A DNA stretch of 51,952 nt, from assembly GCA_903913285.1 (NCBI GenBank), contig CAIWKO010000003.1:1-51952 (forward strand), read 5' to 3'. The notes under the pieces are model-generated. The model saw only the letters and a program-made list of their open reading frames with translations, searched no databases and had not been told where the DNA came from. Shown here in pieces: positions 51,940 through 51,952 of this stretch. The stretch is from an uncultured Bacteroidales bacterium. GTDB taxonomy: Bacteria > Bacteroidota > Bacteroidia > Bacteroidales > CAIWKO01. Made by a program: the position numbers and the translations under genes. Within the stretch, counting starts at the first letter, position 1. Each line of letters begins with the position of its first letter.

Positions 51940-51952
51940 ATGGAAAACAAAA
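51940..51952 (+). CDS. Start of a gene running out of the window (partial)
   Basis: ATG at 51940 followed by GAAAACAAAA (MENK...), a typical Bacteroidota start context (AATACTAATATG). Only four codons are visible, so no product can be named. The palindromic sites and hairpin just upstream could regulate it. Confidence 0.45.

Overview
The window is a bacterial chromosome segment of Bacteroidota type, probably an uncultured Bacteroidales-like or related anaerobe or microaerophile. The evidence is SusC/SusD genes, type IX secretion (T9SS) sorting domains of both type A and type B, PorP/SprF and PorE-like envelope proteins, promoters with the Bacteroidota -7 motif TAnnTTTG, and almost no Shine-Dalgarno sequences. 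No tRNA, rRNA, IS element or CRISPR array was recognised. All coordinates and residues come from reading the sequence. Family names come from motif recognition, not from searches.

Layout. 1-10055: a giant HYR-repeat adhesin (5' end outside the window) with a type B T9SS sorting domain, followed in the same operon by a PorP/SprF protein and a PorE-like OmpA protein. 10193-11664: a divergent RidA / ornithine-cyclodeaminase pair. 11830-13827: a close paralog of the PorE-like gene whose OmpA anchor is replaced by a SPOR-like domain. 13920-19798: mtaB, lgt, a 5'-nucleotidase split into two genes, and dnaA. 20072-30637 (minus strand): SusD, SusC, a LamG + PNGase F-like secreted glycosidase and an M16 protease. 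30947-35824: an acyl-CoA synthetase, then a glycosyltransferase 9 - TsaC - CCA-transferase cluster. 35903-39412: an ECF sigma factor, an anti-sigma factor that appears to span both membranes, and a secreted PKD/SprB protein. The sigma gene and the secreted-protein gene share an unusual promoter element. 39557-45926: small accessory genes, miaA, an array of eight 41-bp repeats, a DUF6150-like repeat protein (possible 7(1)-knot fold), UPF0316, a GNAT protein and a WG-repeat protein. 46136-51742: a six-gene operon of heterodisulfide-reductase-like proteins with a cysteine-dioxygenase-type cupin in the middle.

How the genes fit together. Much of the window concerns the cell surface: T9SS cargo and machinery, glycoprotein deglycosylation coupled to SusCD uptake, and envelope signalling through the sigma/anti-sigma pair. 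A second theme is tRNA maturation around position 37 and the 3' end (mtaB, tsaC, miaA, cca), although these genes lie in separate transcription units. The last 6 kb encode a probable membrane-bound, quinone-linked thiol/disulfide electron-transfer complex. The strongest candidates for new biology are the dioxygenase inside the Hdr operon, the shared ECF promoter element, the OmpA-to-SPOR swap, the LamG-PNGase next to SusCD, and the 41-bp phased array beside the DUF6150-like gene.
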